NCBI GenBank assembly: GCA_029260765.1
Contig: JAJDCP010000070.1
Location: 1-64,000 of the forward strand
DNA from: Planctomycetota bacterium
GTDB taxonomy: Bacteria; Planctomycetota; J058; JAJDCP01
Length of the DNA stretch: 64,000 nucleotides
Direction: 5' to 3'
Below the pieces are notes generated by a model, which searched no databases, had not been told where the DNA came from, and was given only the letters and a program-made list of their open reading frames with translations. Position numbers and translations under genes: made by a program. Shown piece by piece: positions 52,142 through 61,537 of this stretch (position 1 is its first letter; every line of letters starts with the position of its first letter).

Positions 52142-52628
52142 GGGATTCTCCGCTCGCAAGGGCCTTCTCGGAAACGGGTGCGACGTCTATGTTCGCCGCC
52201 ACCCAGTCGCTCATCGCGTGCTGGTCGCCGACCAGATCCGCAAGCATGCAGCGGGTCAGCACCCGACCGACCAGCCTGTCGATGCCCGCCCATAGCGAAC
52301 GGATGCTGCAGCCCTGCGAATGCACGCAGTCGAGCCCCTTGCCGCTGTGGCGCTGGCAGAAATCCTCCGAATAGAGGCGGCCTCCGAGCGCGGTCAGGAT
52401 GTCGTAGACACTGAGCTCTTCGGGCACACGGGCGAGCTGGTAGCCACCATTCTGGCCACGGGTGCTGCGCACGAGACCCGCTTTGCGCAAGATCCTCAGC
52501 AGTTTGGCGACGTGGGCCGAAGAGAGCTGTTCAGCCTCGGCCAGCTCGTGAATGGTCAGCGAGCCACCGACGCGCGCCATATGCAGCATGCAACGCAGGC
52601 CGTACTCTTCTTGCGCGGAAAACTTCAA
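52134..52628 (-). CDS. Rrf2-family Fe-S-sensing regulator of suf
   Basis: 164 residues. The winged HTH (LSSAHVAKLLRILRKAGLV) and the dimer helix are typical of IscR/SufR-type Rrf2 regulators. Cys91, Cys101 and Cys107 match the three cluster-ligating cysteines of IscR (92, 98, 104) with somewhat wider spacing between the first two. It should bind a cluster and repress or tune its own operon. First gene of suf; an inverted repeat overlapping the -35 region lies about 45 bases upstream. Confidence 0.92.
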   Translation of the reverse strand: MKFSAQEEYGLRCMLHMARVGGSLTIHELAEAEQLSSAHVAKLLRILRKAGLVRSTRGQNGGYQLARVPEELSVYDILTALGGRLYSEDFCQRHSGKGLDCVHSQGCSIRSLWAGIDRLVGRVLTRCMLADLVGDQHAMSDWVAANIDVAPVSEKALASGESHG

Positions 52629-52652
52629 TGGCCAACCTCCCTAGCTGGCCGC

Positions 52653-52680
52653 AGCTTAGCAAACAGTACAAAAACGTCAA
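52653..52680 (-). promoter_or_regulatory. Promoter candidate of suf operon
   Basis: Minus-strand TTGACG (52675-52680), 16-base spacer, TAAGCT (52653-52658); the -10 match is weak. It lies 25-50 bases before the Rrf2 start at 52628 and its -35 is inside the inverted repeat 52668-52702, as expected for autoregulation. Confidence 0.45.
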
Positions 52681-52702
52681 CATTCATTGAGGACTTTTTT
52701 GT
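52668..52702. promoter_or_regulatory. Inverted-repeat operator between suf and argG
   Basis: ACAAAAACGTC (52668-52678) and GACTTTTTTGT (52692-52702) are inverted repeats matching at 10 of 11 positions with a 13-base spacer, in the only AT-rich patch of this divergent region. The likely binder is the Rrf2 protein encoded by the first suf gene. Confidence 0.6.
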
Positions 52703-52745
52703 CCACTTTCAGAGGAGGCCTGTGGAGGAGTTCGGAGCGCGGCTG

Positions 52746-52773
52746 TTGCCCGGGCCGCCGCACTTGCTACAAT
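52746..52773 (+). promoter_or_regulatory. Promoter of argG-argH
   Basis: TTGCCC (52746-52751), 16-base spacer, TACAAT (52768-52773). The predicted start about 52780 gives a short leader carrying CGGGAGA before the ATG at 52797. Confidence 0.55.
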
Positions 52774-52796
52774 CCCGGAAACGGGAGACACACATC

Positions 52797-54029
52797 ATGG
52801 CGGACAAAATCGTGCTGGCCTACAGCGGCGGCCTCGACACCTCGTGCATCCTCAAGATCTTGCAGCAGCAGGGCTACGACGTCGTGGCCTTCGTGGCCGA
52901 CGTCGGGCAGGAAGAAGACTACGACCTGGTCCGAGAGCGTGCGGTGCAGACCGGCGCCAGCGAAGTCATCGTCGAGAACCTGCAAGAAGAGCTGGTGCGC
53001 GACTTCATTTTCCCGGCCGTGGCCGGCAACGCCGTCTACGAGAACCGCTATCTGCTCGGCACAGCCCTGGCACGCCCGCTGATCGCACGCCGCCAGGTCG
53101 AGGTGGCCCTCGATGTCGGTGCCACGCACCTGTCCCACGGCTCGACGGGCAAGGGCAATGACCAGGTGCGCTTCGAGCTGGCCTACGCCGCGCTCGCGCC
53201 GCAGCTGAAAATCATCGCGCCCTGGAAGGATCCGGAGTTCCTCGAGCGCTTCAAGGGGCGACAGGATCTGATCCGCTTCGCGAAAGAGAACGAGATCCCC
53301 ATCGAGGCCACAGCCGAGAAGCCCTACAGCATCGACGCCAACCTGATGCACACGAGCTTTGAGTCAGGGATTCTCGAAGATCCTCTGGTAGCCCCGCATG
53401 CAGATATGTTCCGCCGGACCCGCTCGCCCAAAGATGCACCGGAGACCCCGACCCGGCTCGAGATCCACTTCAAGGATGCGACCCCCGTCAAGGTGAAGAA
53501 CCTCGATGATGGCAGTGAGCATAGCGAGCCGCTCGCGCTGTTCCGTTACCTGAACAAGGTGGGCGGCGAGAACGGCATCGGCCGCATCGACATCGTCGAG
53601 AACCGCTTCGTCGGGATCAAATCGCGCGGAGTCTACGAGACGCCCGGCGGGACCATTCTGCATATGGCGCTGCGCGATCTCGAGGGCATCGCCATGGACC
53701 GTGAGGTGCTGCGGCTGCGGGATAGCCTCGCTCCGAAGTTCGCCCAGCTGATCTACAACGGCTATTGGTACTCGCCGGAGATGGACTTCTTGCGGGCAGC
53801 CTTTGCACAGTCGGAGAAGATCATCGACGGCTGTGTCTCCATCGAGCTGTACAAAGGCAACACGACCATCATGGGCCGGCACTCGCCCAGCTCTCTGTAC
53901 AACCAGGAGCTCTCGTCGATGGACGTCGAGGGTGGGTACAACCAGGCGGACGCGGCCGGCTTCATCAAGATCAATAGCATGCGCCTGGCCGCTCACAAGC
54001 GTATCTTGCGCGTGACGGGGGAGACATGA
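52797..54029 (+). CDS. argG: Argininosuccinate synthase
   Basis: 410 residues, type-1 synthase. It joins citrulline and aspartate with ATP to give argininosuccinate in arginine synthesis. The P-loop AYSGGLDTS at the N-terminus, the citrulline/aspartate-binding THLSHGSTGKGNDQVRFE region and SIDANLMHTSFE are all present. The ATG at 52797 has CGGGAGA nine to fifteen bases before it. It overlaps argH by ATGA. Confidence 0.97.
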   Translation: MADKIVLAYSGGLDTSCILKILQQQGYDVVAFVADVGQEEDYDLVRERAVQTGASEVIVENLQEELVRDFIFPAVAGNAVYENRYLLGTALARPLIARRQVEVALDVGATHLSHGSTGKGNDQVRFELAYAALAPQLKIIAPWKDPEFLERFKGRQDLIRFAKENEIPIEATAEKPYSIDANLMHTSFESGILEDPLVAPHADMFRRTRSPKDAPETPTRLEIHFKDATPVKVKNLDDGSEHSEPLALFRYLNKVGGENGIGRIDIVENRFVGIKSRGVYETPGGTILHMALRDLEGIAMDREVLRLRDSLAPKFAQLIYNGYWYSPEMDFLRAAFAQSEKIIDGCVSIELYKGNTTIMGRHSPSSLYNQELSSMDVEGGYNQADAAGFIKINSMRLAAHKRILRVTGET

Positions 54030-55393
54030 GCCGGCTTTGGGACCGCGGAACTCCGCTGAACCGCCGTGTAGAGAGCTTCACGGTCGGACGCGATCCCCAG
54101 CTCGATCGGCAGTTGGTCGCCTGCGACGCGCTGGCAAGCGCGGCGCATGCCACGATGTTGCGGGCGATCGGCATTCTCGACGCCGAAGAGCTGCCGGGCG
54201 TGTTGCGTGAGCTCGCTGCTATCGCTTCTGAAGGGCGGCTGATGCTCTTCAATATCGAGTTGTCGGAAGAAGACTGCCACACTGCGATCGAGAACCGCCT
54301 GACAGAGCGCCTGGGAGATATCGGACGCCGCATCCACACGGGGCGCAGCCGCAATGATCAAGTGATCGCCGCGTTGCGCCTGTACGGGCGTGAGGCGCTG
54401 CTCGAGCTGTCTCGCCAGCTGCTCGACGTGGTGGGAGTGCTGCTGCAGCTGGCTGAGTTGCATCGTGAGGTCTCGGTGGCGGGCTACACGCACACGCGCC
54501 AGGCGATGCCATCGACCCTGGGCTTCTTGTTCGCCGCGCATGCAGAGAACCTGCTCGACGACCTGCCGTGGTTGCAGACGGCCTACCGGCACACCAACCG
54601 CAGCCCGCTCGGCAGCGCCTCGGGCTATGGTGTCAGCCTGCCTCTCGACCGGGCGCTGGTCGCGCAGCTGCTGGGATTCGACAGCGTGCAGAACAACACC
54701 CTGGCCGTGCAGAATGATCGGGGCAAGACCGAGTTCCTGACGCTCGGGGCTTGTGCGGCGGTGGGGAACGACCTCAGCCGGTTGGCCAACGACCTGATCT
54801 GGTTCAGCAGCGCAGAGCTCGGCTACATCAAGTTGGCGACCGAGGTCACGACCGGCTCGAGCATCATGCCGCAGAAGCGGAATCCCGATGTACTGGAGCT
54901 GATCCGCGCGCACGCGGCACGGTTGCGGAGCCTGCAGAGCGAGGTCGGGGCCGTGTATGGAGGCCTGAGCTCGGGCTACCATCGGGATCTGCAACTCTGC
55001 AAGGGGCCCTACATCGACGGTCTGCGCGCCAGCATCGAGTCATTGTTGGCGATCGAACCCGTGCTGGGTGGACTCGAAGTCGATGCCGATCGCTGCGCTC
55101 TCGCGATGCAGCGGTCGATCGGCGCAACGGACGAGGTCTTTCGGCGTGTCGCCGGTGGGGAACCATTCCGCACGGCCTACAAGGCGGTGGCAGCCGATCC
55201 AACCGGCGCCGTATCTGGCGACCCCTGCTCGGCTTGGCGCTTGCGGAAACATCAGGGCGCACCTGGCGCGCTCGACCTGGCCGAGAGCCAACGACGCCAG
55301 ACGAAAGCGGCCGCCTGGATCGAAGAGCAGCTGCAGCAGGTCGAGCAGGTCTGGCAGCTTCTCGATCTGGAGTCGCAGGGCGGCGGAGAGTGA
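54026..55393 (+). CDS. argH: Argininosuccinate lyase
   Basis: 455 residues, fumarase/aspartase superfamily. It splits argininosuccinate into arginine and fumarate. Seen: HTGRSRNDQV, the GYTHTRQAMPST segment with a catalytic His, and the superfamily signature GSSIMPQKRNPD with the catalytic Ser loop. It starts within the argG stop (ATGA), so the two are coupled. The last 50 residues are divergent and Gln/Glu rich. No other arg genes lie in the window. Confidence 0.96.
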   Translation: MSRLWDRGTPLNRRVESFTVGRDPQLDRQLVACDALASAAHATMLRAIGILDAEELPGVLRELAAIASEGRLMLFNIELSEEDCHTAIENRLTERLGDIGRRIHTGRSRNDQVIAALRLYGREALLELSRQLLDVVGVLLQLAELHREVSVAGYTHTRQAMPSTLGFLFAAHAENLLDDLPWLQTAYRHTNRSPLGSASGYGVSLPLDRALVAQLLGFDSVQNNTLAVQNDRGKTEFLTLGACAAVGNDLSRLANDLIWFSSAELGYIKLATEVTTGSSIMPQKRNPDVLELIRAHAARLRSLQSEVGAVYGGLSSGYHRDLQLCKGPYIDGLRASIESLLAIEPVLGGLEVDADRCALAMQRSIGATDEVFRRVAGGEPFRTAYKAVAADPTGAVSGDPCSAWRLRKHQGAPGALDLAESQRRQTKAAAWIEEQLQQVEQVWQLLDLESQGGGE

Positions 55394-55491
55394 GGCACCG
55401 CGACGCGCACCGCGCCGTCTGACAAGGAACGACTCGAAAGCGGGCCGCGCATGGCGTACGATGGATCGAAAGCGCCATCGAGGGGGACGGC

Positions 55492-56115
55492 ATGGCTCGG
55501 GCCATCTTGCGCGTATGCTTCAAAGGACTCGAACAGAAACGCCACACGTTGGAGGGCAAGAAGATCCTGGTCGGGCGGGACCGCAAGTGCGGGATCGTAG
55601 TCGACAATCAGTCCATCTCTGCGCAGCATTTCGAGCTGATCAACCACGGCCCCAACCACTGGGTCAAAGATCTCGGCTCGGCGAACGGCACCTACGTCAA
55701 CGGCAGCCGCGTCGACACGGTTTGCCTGCGCAACCTCGATGAGATCGTGGTGGGCAAGTACACGCTGGTCTATGAGAACGCCCAGGCCTCCTCGAAAGAC
55801 CTCGCCTCCAAGCCTCTCCCCAAGGAGGCGTCTCTGGAGGACGTGACGGACGAACCCAAGGCATCTCGGAGCACCTACGTGATGGACCAGGCCGCGGTCC
55901 AGGCGTACGTGGAGCAGATGGCAGGGACGGGCCGCAACGCCTTGGCTAGCGGAGGAAGGGGGGACGCGAAGCCACCCAAGGCCCCTGACAGTGGCACCGT
56001 CCTGAAAGCGCGCCAGGAAGTCTCTAGCCTGCGCAAGGTGATGTACTTGCTGGCAGGGCTGGTCACGGTGCTGATTCTCGCGGTTGCCTACCTGGTGTAC
56101 CTGCAGCTGAAGTGA
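55492..56115 (+). CDS. Tail-anchored FHA-domain protein
   Basis: 207 residues. The FHA domain (about 10-95) has VGRDRKCGIVVD, SISAQHFEL and LGSANGTYVNG, so phosphothreonine binding should work. A Lys/Pro/Glu linker follows, and one C-terminal helix (about 180-203) leaves only a few residues outside, placing FHA at the inner face of the membrane. It may recruit phosphorylated partners of the kinases in the window. GGGGGA precedes the ATG at 55492. It ends five bases from the convergent plsX gene. Confidence 0.87.
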   Translation: MARAILRVCFKGLEQKRHTLEGKKILVGRDRKCGIVVDNQSISAQHFELINHGPNHWVKDLGSANGTYVNGSRVDTVCLRNLDEIVVGKYTLVYENAQASSKDLASKPLPKEASLEDVTDEPKASRSTYVMDQAAVQAYVEQMAGTGRNALASGGRGDAKPPKAPDSGTVLKARQEVSSLRKVMYLLAGLVTVLILAVAYLVYLQLK

Positions 56116-56120
56116 GGCTG

Positions 56121-57119
56121 CTATCCCAACTTCCCCGTCAGATCAGCCCGCACCGCTTTGGCTGCAACGCGCACGGCGTTGGCCACGGCACGGGGGGTGG
56201 AGCGGCCGTGGGCTTTGATGCACAGCTGGTTGAAGCCCAAAATAGGCGCGCCGCCGTACTGTTTCCAATCGGTCATGTTCTTGAGCTTGCGGATGCCCCC
56301 GCTGAGTAGCAGGAAGGCCAGTTTCCAGGTCCAGCCGCCGGCGTAGGCCATCTTCGCCAGGTTCTTCAGCGTCTCCCCGACCCCTTCGAGCATCTTGAGC
56401 ACCACGTTGCCAACGAAACCGTCGCATACGATGACGTCCGCGGTTCCGCGTGGAATATCGACCCCTTCTATGTTGCCGATGAACTCGAGGCCCTCGATTT
56501 CCTGGAGGCGCTGATAGGCCTCGACGTATTCAGCCGGGCCCTTGTTGGCTTCCGTTCCATTGTTCAGCAGGGCCACTTTGGGACGAGGGTTTTCACTGAT
56601 CGCGGCCGCGTAGGCGGCGCCCATGCGAGCAAAAGCGACCAGGTCTTCGGCGGCCACCCGTACGTTGGCGCCGACGTCGAGCATCAGGGAGAACGGATCG
56701 CCCTTCGGACCGTGACGCCTGGCGGTCGGAAAGACCGCAGCCAGGGCGGTTCGGCGCACCCCGGGAAGACGCTCGAAAGTCCGCGCGCAGGTCAGAACCA
56801 CCGCCCCGGTATTGCCCGCCGAGACCAGGGCGTCAGCTCTGCCCTCGGCCACGAGTTGTGCTGCCAGGGGCAAAGAGGCGCGGGGCATGGCTTCGAGAGC
56901 TGCACGCGGCTTGGCGTCCATCGGGATGGCGCCCTCGGCGGGGATGATCTGCAGGCGCTTGGGATCATGGGGAAGCCGCTCGAGGGCTTCCTTCAGGCGT
57001 CTTTCATCGCCTGTGACCAGCAGCTCAGCATCGAATTTCAAGGAGAGCTTTGCCAAGCCTTCGATGATGCTCTGGGGTGCGTGGTCTCCACCCATACCGT
57101 CGACGGCGATGCGGACCAT
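56121..57119 (-). CDS. plsX: Phosphate acyltransferase PlsX
   Basis: 332 residues. PlsX turns acyl-ACP into acyl-phosphate for PlsY in phospholipid synthesis. It has the N-terminal IAVDGMGGDHAP, SAGNTGAV, NNGTEANKG, and VCDGFVGNVVLK motifs. It usually sits between rpmF and fabH; neither neighbour is here, so this locus is rearranged. The ATG at 57119 is the first codon of the family motif. Confidence 0.97.
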   Translation of the reverse strand: MVRIAVDGMGGDHAPQSIIEGLAKLSLKFDAELLVTGDERRLKEALERLPHDPKRLQIIPAEGAIPMDAKPRAALEAMPRASLPLAAQLVAEGRADALVSAGNTGAVVLTCARTFERLPGVRRTALAAVFPTARRHGPKGDPFSLMLDVGANVRVAAEDLVAFARMGAAYAAAISENPRPKVALLNNGTEANKGPAEYVEAYQRLQEIEGLEFIGNIEGVDIPRGTADVIVCDGFVGNVVLKMLEGVGETLKNLAKMAYAGGWTWKLAFLLLSGGIRKLKNMTDWKQYGGAPILGFNQLCIKAHGRSTPRAVANAVRVAAKAVRADLTGKLG

Positions 57120-57282
57120 AGATGTGCGCCTCGCGGCATAAGTAGAGGCGGAGACTATCCCCGCCCGGAAGCTGACAGAGCGGAGCGTCCGAGTCTGCGA
57201 GGTGGGACAAACCCCTCCCTTACAAGAATCTGCCAGCCGCCTGGCTTCCGTCCTGCTGGACGCGTAGCGATCGCGGCGACCT

Positions 57283-58563
57283 TTAGAAGTCGTCGTCGGC
57301 GGTGCGCAGGCTGACGGTCAGCTCGAGCACACCCCCGCCGTCGCCTTCAAGCCTCAAAAGGCCCGCAGAGTAGGGAATGCTTACGGTCGTGTCGACGGCT
57401 TCGGCGCTGAAACTGACCAGCTCGTGGCTGATCGGCGCTGCCCCGTTGTCGATCACGATTCTCAGGCTGCCCGCGCTGCTGGGTGCCAGTTTGATATGTA
57501 CGTCGTACGCGTCGCCCGTACTGAGCTGGCCCAGATCCTGCACGGCGCCTTGCCAACCGCCACGCCAGGCCAGCACTGGGGTGTCTTGCGGCAGCGCGGT
57601 CAGCTGTTGCTCCATCGCGTCGAGGCGTGCCAACAGGGACGCCAGCTGCTGGGCGGAGGCAGCCTGCGCCGTCTCGGCCTGTGCCAGGCGGGCTTTGGTG
57701 GCGGTGAGCTCGTCAGCGGTCTGTTGCTGCCCGGCTTGTACGCTTGTCAGCGCATCCTTGTGCTGAAGCTGCTCTGCGGCCAGCTGCGCAAGCTTCTCTG
57801 TGCTGCTGTCGCGGTGTTTCTGCAGGGCACCGCTGACGAGGTTGAAACTGTCCTGGGAAGCCTGCACATGGGCGTCGTGGGCGGCCTGCATGGCGCCAGC
57901 CGCCACGGCGGCCTGCGTCAGCTGCGTTTCGGTCGCTTCCAGCCGGTCGGACAAGCCCGAAATCCGATTACCGATGGCCCGGGTCGCCTCGTTCTGGGCA
58001 GTTCCCAGGTTGGTGAGGTCGCTTTCCAAGCCAGCGACGTCTGTCTGCAAGCCGATCATCGCCTCGGCCTGGGTATTGATCGTAGCGGCGATGTCGGCCG
58101 CGCTCTGGTCCTGCGCGTCGGCCCGGGCGATCAGCGCCTGGTTCGCAGCGGCGGCGTCGGTCAGGCCGGCGACCAGCGCCGCGCGCTCGGCATCCACGTT
58201 GTCGAGGGCAACCTCGACACCGAGCAGCCGCTCGTTGGTGATTTCCTGGCTGCCGGTCAGGTTGGCGAGCTGCTCGCGGGTCTCTTTGCTCAGGGCGTCC
58301 AGGGCCTCTCCGCTGGCGACATCGGCGCTCGCGGGCAGCTGCCCGATCGAGATCAGCGGCTGCGAGAGCTGCCCCTCTGCCTTGTTGTACAACCTGTTGC
58401 GCTCGAGGCCGTCGATCAGCGCCTCGGCCGAGCCGCGTTCGAGGTCACCAGCGATGGTCTTGAGCTCAGAACGTACGCCGAACCCGAGAATCGCGAGCAG
58501 AAGAGCCAGAACCACAGCGATGGTCCAGCCGGAGAACCAACCTTCGGAAGAGTTTCCTGACAT
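57283..58563 (-). CDS. Membrane-anchored coiled-coil protein
   Basis: 426 residues. One N-terminal helix (about 12-30) follows a short Gly/Ser start, then a long Ala/Gln/Leu-rich coiled coil (about 35-325). A beta-rich C-terminal domain (about 330-426; for instance APSSAGSLRIVIDNGA) follows, probably periplasmic. The layout recalls structural envelope or polar-organising proteins, but no family was recognised. ATG 58563 is preceded by AGGTG; a GTG codon just before it is the alternative start. Confidence 0.72.
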   Translation of the reverse strand: MSGNSSEGWFSGWTIAVVLALLLAILGFGVRSELKTIAGDLERGSAEALIDGLERNRLYNKAEGQLSQPLISIGQLPASADVASGEALDALSKETREQLANLTGSQEITNERLLGVEVALDNVDAERAALVAGLTDAAAANQALIARADAQDQSAADIAATINTQAEAMIGLQTDVAGLESDLTNLGTAQNEATRAIGNRISGLSDRLEATETQLTQAAVAAGAMQAAHDAHVQASQDSFNLVSGALQKHRDSSTEKLAQLAAEQLQHKDALTSVQAGQQQTADELTATKARLAQAETAQAASAQQLASLLARLDAMEQQLTALPQDTPVLAWRGGWQGAVQDLGQLSTGDAYDVHIKLAPSSAGSLRIVIDNGAAPISHELVSFSAEAVDTTVSIPYSAGLLRLEGDGGGVLELTVSLRTADDDF

Positions 58564-58648
58564 CACAACACCTGTCTGTTTCTAAATGGCAAAAGACGGT
58601 GAGACCGCCTTTTGTAGCGATCTATGGACCGCATCGGACTGCGTGGAA

Positions 58649-58721
<73 letters not shown>

Positions 58722-58734
58722 AGGACGGGGGCCG

Positions 58735-58762
58735 ATGTTAACAGGCTTTCCGCCAGGCTCAA
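58735..58762 (-). promoter_or_regulatory. Promoter of tRNA-Lys
   Basis: Minus-strand TTGAGC (58757-58762), 16-base spacer, TAACAT (58735-58740), ending 13 bases before the tRNA 5' end at 58721. Confidence 0.6.
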
Positions 58763-58879
58763 GGAAAAAATGCACCCAGAAGGGCAGCCTGCGCACTGGA
58801 GCACAAAGGTCGACGGCGCCTGTCGATGCAAAGACGGCGCAGCCTGCGGGCCGCGCCGTTAGATGATGTCGCAGACAGA

Positions 58880-59602
58880 TCAGGGACGCCAGATGCAGCG
58901 AAACCCGACACCTTCGTGGCCCGAACCAGGATCCGCCGTGCCGTTGTAGCCCAGAGTCACCTTGCCCAGACTGATTGGCGTCTGGAAGGAGCCGCCCTTG
59001 ACGATGTGGACACCGTCCTGCTTGCTACTGGTCCACTCGTAGACATTCCCGAACATGTCCCGGGCGTTGTTCCAGGTGTTGCCGCCACGGTCCGCGAAGT
59101 GTCCCACCGGTGCCGTCGGTTCATCGTCGTAGTAGCCGCCAATCTGCGCCTTCTCATTGGCCTTCTTGGGATCGTCGCCCCAAGGGAACCACGAGCCCTT
59201 CGGTCCCCGAGCCGCGGCCTCCCACTCCTGAACCGTGGGGAGACTCTTCTTGTGGTGCGTTGCGAATTTCATCGCATCTGCGTAGGGGACGTTTCGGACA
59301 GGTCGGTTGGCGATGGCTGCCGGCGGGGTATTCCCCCCCCAGTGCGACGGCGCCGCCAGGCCGCGTCCACTCTCGGTCGCCAAGAACGCCGCGTACTCCT
59401 GGTTCGTCACTTCGTTCCTGTCGATCCAGAAGTCCGACGAGAGCGTGTAGTCACTGTTCTCTGTCCCGACTTTGTATTTCCCCGCCGCGACCTTCAGCAC
59501 GTTGGCGGGCGGATTGACCTCCGGCGCGGGCCCGTTGGTGGTTGAGGTGCAGCCGACGGCGAACACGACGACGGCAGGCACGAGCAACAGCTTCAGCTGC
59601 AT
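58880..59602 (-). CDS. FGE/SUMF1-like lipoprotein
   Basis: 240-residue lipoprotein (lipobox AVGC; GGGAGA before the ATG at 59602). The formylglycine-generating-enzyme-sulfatase fold shows WIDRNEVTNQEYAAFL, LPTVQEWEAAARG, FGNVYEWTSS, VKGGSFQ and a final GFRCIWRP. The paired active-site cysteines of true FGE are not evident apart from the Cys in GFRC, so it may be a binding or structural member of the family. Last in the operon with two FHA proteins. Confidence 0.85.
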   Translation of the reverse strand: MQLKLLLVPAVVVFAVGCTSTTNGPAPEVNPPANVLKVAAGKYKVGTENSDYTLSSDFWIDRNEVTNQEYAAFLATESGRGLAAPSHWGGNTPPAAIANRPVRNVPYADAMKFATHHKKSLPTVQEWEAAARGPKGSWFPWGDDPKKANEKAQIGGYYDDEPTAPVGHFADRGGNTWNNARDMFGNVYEWTSSKQDGVHIVKGGSFQTPISLGKVTLGYNGTADPGSGHEGVGFRCIWRP

Positions 59603-59639
59603 TCCGTTCTCCCTGTGATTGGCTGGAAATCCGGTTCGT

Positions 59640-61523
59640 TCAAGGTTCTACGTGGGTCGCCGAGATGCCCATCAGCTGGCGCGCGTCATCCTGACGGACG
59701 ATCAGCCCTACAACATCTCCTGCGTCATTGAAGACCGGTGCGCCGATGAAAGTCTGCTTGAAGCTCTCGTCGAGCGAGAAAGGATCGCCGTCCTGAATCC
59801 TCTCATCAAAAGGCACCGCTTTGTCGCCTTCGATTCCGATCACTGTCACCGGGTCGTAGTCACGGGGCCCCTGCTGTGCCAAGCGCTGATAAGCAATCGT
59901 CGGCCCACCGTGGATCTCTTTCATCTTGGCGCGCCCTTCTGCATTTTCGGGGAAGGCGCGTTTCATGTTCACTTCGAACAGGGCCCAGTTGTTCTCATTG
60001 TCTTTGAGGATCTTGACACCCTCCTGACGGCGCGCGGTCTGGTCGATCGTGATCTGCACTTCGACACCTTCAGTGAACTCCGCGGGATCTTCGTGGCCGA
60101 CAGGTCCGAGCCCAAGTGAGCTGTTGGACCTCTCGAACAAGACCCTCCATTCGCTGCTCAGGCCATCATCAGAGGCCAGGGGCACGTACACTTCGGCCTT
60201 GGTGTCGACGTACTGGGAGTAGTTGCCGCCCAGGCCATTGTAATAGTCCACAACACCCTTGGATTCGAGGTCGTAGAGGTGAGGCTTGGCAACCGACTTG
60301 GCCGTGAGGATGTACTCTTTGCCACCAGCAGTGATGAACACGCCCGAGCCCACCACCTTCTGACCTAGTGCGATGACTTTGGTCTGTTCACGCATGATCC
60401 ATGCCTGGCTCGTCACGCGGCAGACGATCCAATAGCGGTTCTGCACGATCGTCTGGCCGATCTCCTTCTGAACCACCGCCGCCCGCTCGTTGAACTCTTC
60501 CTCTTTGACTTCGTTGTCGCGCTCCATCGCAGCCCGCATCTCTTCCATGGCCGCGATCTCGTTCTCATCCCTGCCTTCGTCCCGGGCCGCCGTAATCTCG
60601 GCCATCAGGTCTTGATGCGACTCACGGAAGCGGGCCTCGGACTCTTCTTTCTCGCGAGCGATGGCCGCCAGCGCCTGACGATTCTGCTCATTCTGCAGCG
60701 CCAGCAGGTGCTGCGTCTTGGCTTCAGTATCCGCTTGAGTGTAGAGCTTCTCGGCTTTGGCCCACTCCTCTTCGGCCGCGTCATACTCCCAATTCTCGTA
60801 GAGCTCGTCACCTTCTTCGAAGTGGGAATCCGCCTTGTCGTAGATCGCCTTCGACTCCGGGTACTCGGCGTAGCGACCCGCATCTGCCAGGTCCTTGCTG
60901 TTTTCGGCATTGTCTTTCGCGTGCCAGGCGCGCGTGGCTGCCTCTTCGTTCTGCACGTACAAGAAGATGCCCACGCCGAGCAGTCCGAGGAAGACAAAGC
61001 CGATCACCGAGCAGCAAAGCATGCGCTTGGTGGACTTTGCGTCCTTCTTCGACTTGTCGATGGCCGCCTCGAACATCTTGGTGCGGGCGCCCTTCTGCGG
61101 GGGCCCCATCTGCTGCGGCGGCGGGCCACCTGCCATCATGCCTGCGTGCTGCATACCGGGCTGCATACCCATGCCGGGTGGCATGCCCATGCCGGGCATC
61201 TGGCCCATCGCTTCCTGGAAGCGGAACTGGACCTTGACGCCATTCTTGCCAAACTCGACCAATGAACCGTTCTGCAACGGGATCGCACCGTTGACCTTCT
61301 GCCCGTTGACGTAGGTTCCATTGGTGCTGCCGAGGTCGACGAGCTGGAAGCCCTGCCCGGGGATCACATTGACCTGCGCGTGCCGGCTCGAGACGTCGAG
61401 ATCCACCGACGGGTCGAAGCTGAGGTCATTGGTCGGGTCGCGGCCGATGGACAGGGACTGCGTGTTGAAGTTCTCCGTCATTCCCTGTTTGCTGCCGGTA
61501 ATGTGCTGGACGACAATTTGCAT
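59640..61523 (-). CDS. FHA-TM-coil-pseudo-trypsin protein
   Basis: 627 residues. The FHA domain (about 1-100) has SIGRDPTNDL, VSSRHAQVNV and LGSTNGTYVNG. A Met/Gly/Pro linker and one membrane helix (about 167-190) follow, then a Glu-rich helical stalk (195-365). The C-terminal part (about 370-627) looks like a trypsin/HtrA-type beta-barrel: GSGVFI, YILTAKSV where the catalytic His should be, and FIGAPVFNDAGDVVGLIV where GDSGGP should be. The catalytic residues are therefore lost. Outside binding may be reported to an inside phospho-reader. Confidence 0.82.
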   Translation of the reverse strand: MQIVVQHITGSKQGMTENFNTQSLSIGRDPTNDLSFDPSVDLDVSSRHAQVNVIPGQGFQLVDLGSTNGTYVNGQKVNGAIPLQNGSLVEFGKNGVKVQFRFQEAMGQMPGMGMPPGMGMQPGMQHAGMMAGGPPPQQMGPPQKGARTKMFEAAIDKSKKDAKSTKRMLCCSVIGFVFLGLLGVGIFLYVQNEEAATRAWHAKDNAENSKDLADAGRYAEYPESKAIYDKADSHFEEGDELYENWEYDAAEEEWAKAEKLYTQADTEAKTQHLLALQNEQNRQALAAIAREKEESEARFRESHQDLMAEITAARDEGRDENEIAAMEEMRAAMERDNEVKEEEFNERAAVVQKEIGQTIVQNRYWIVCRVTSQAWIMREQTKVIALGQKVVGSGVFITAGGKEYILTAKSVAKPHLYDLESKGVVDYYNGLGGNYSQYVDTKAEVYVPLASDDGLSSEWRVLFERSNSSLGLGPVGHEDPAEFTEGVEVQITIDQTARRQEGVKILKDNENNWALFEVNMKRAFPENAEGRAKMKEIHGGPTIAYQRLAQQGPRDYDPVTVIGIEGDKAVPFDERIQDGDPFSLDESFKQTFIGAPVFNDAGDVVGLIVRQDDARQLMGISATHVEP

Positions 61524-61537
61524 GGCTGAGGGCTCCG

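Noticed and set aside
52692..52702. T-run as a terminator
   Set aside because: There is no stable GC stem before it. It is one arm of the AT-rich inverted repeat in the divergent promoter region.
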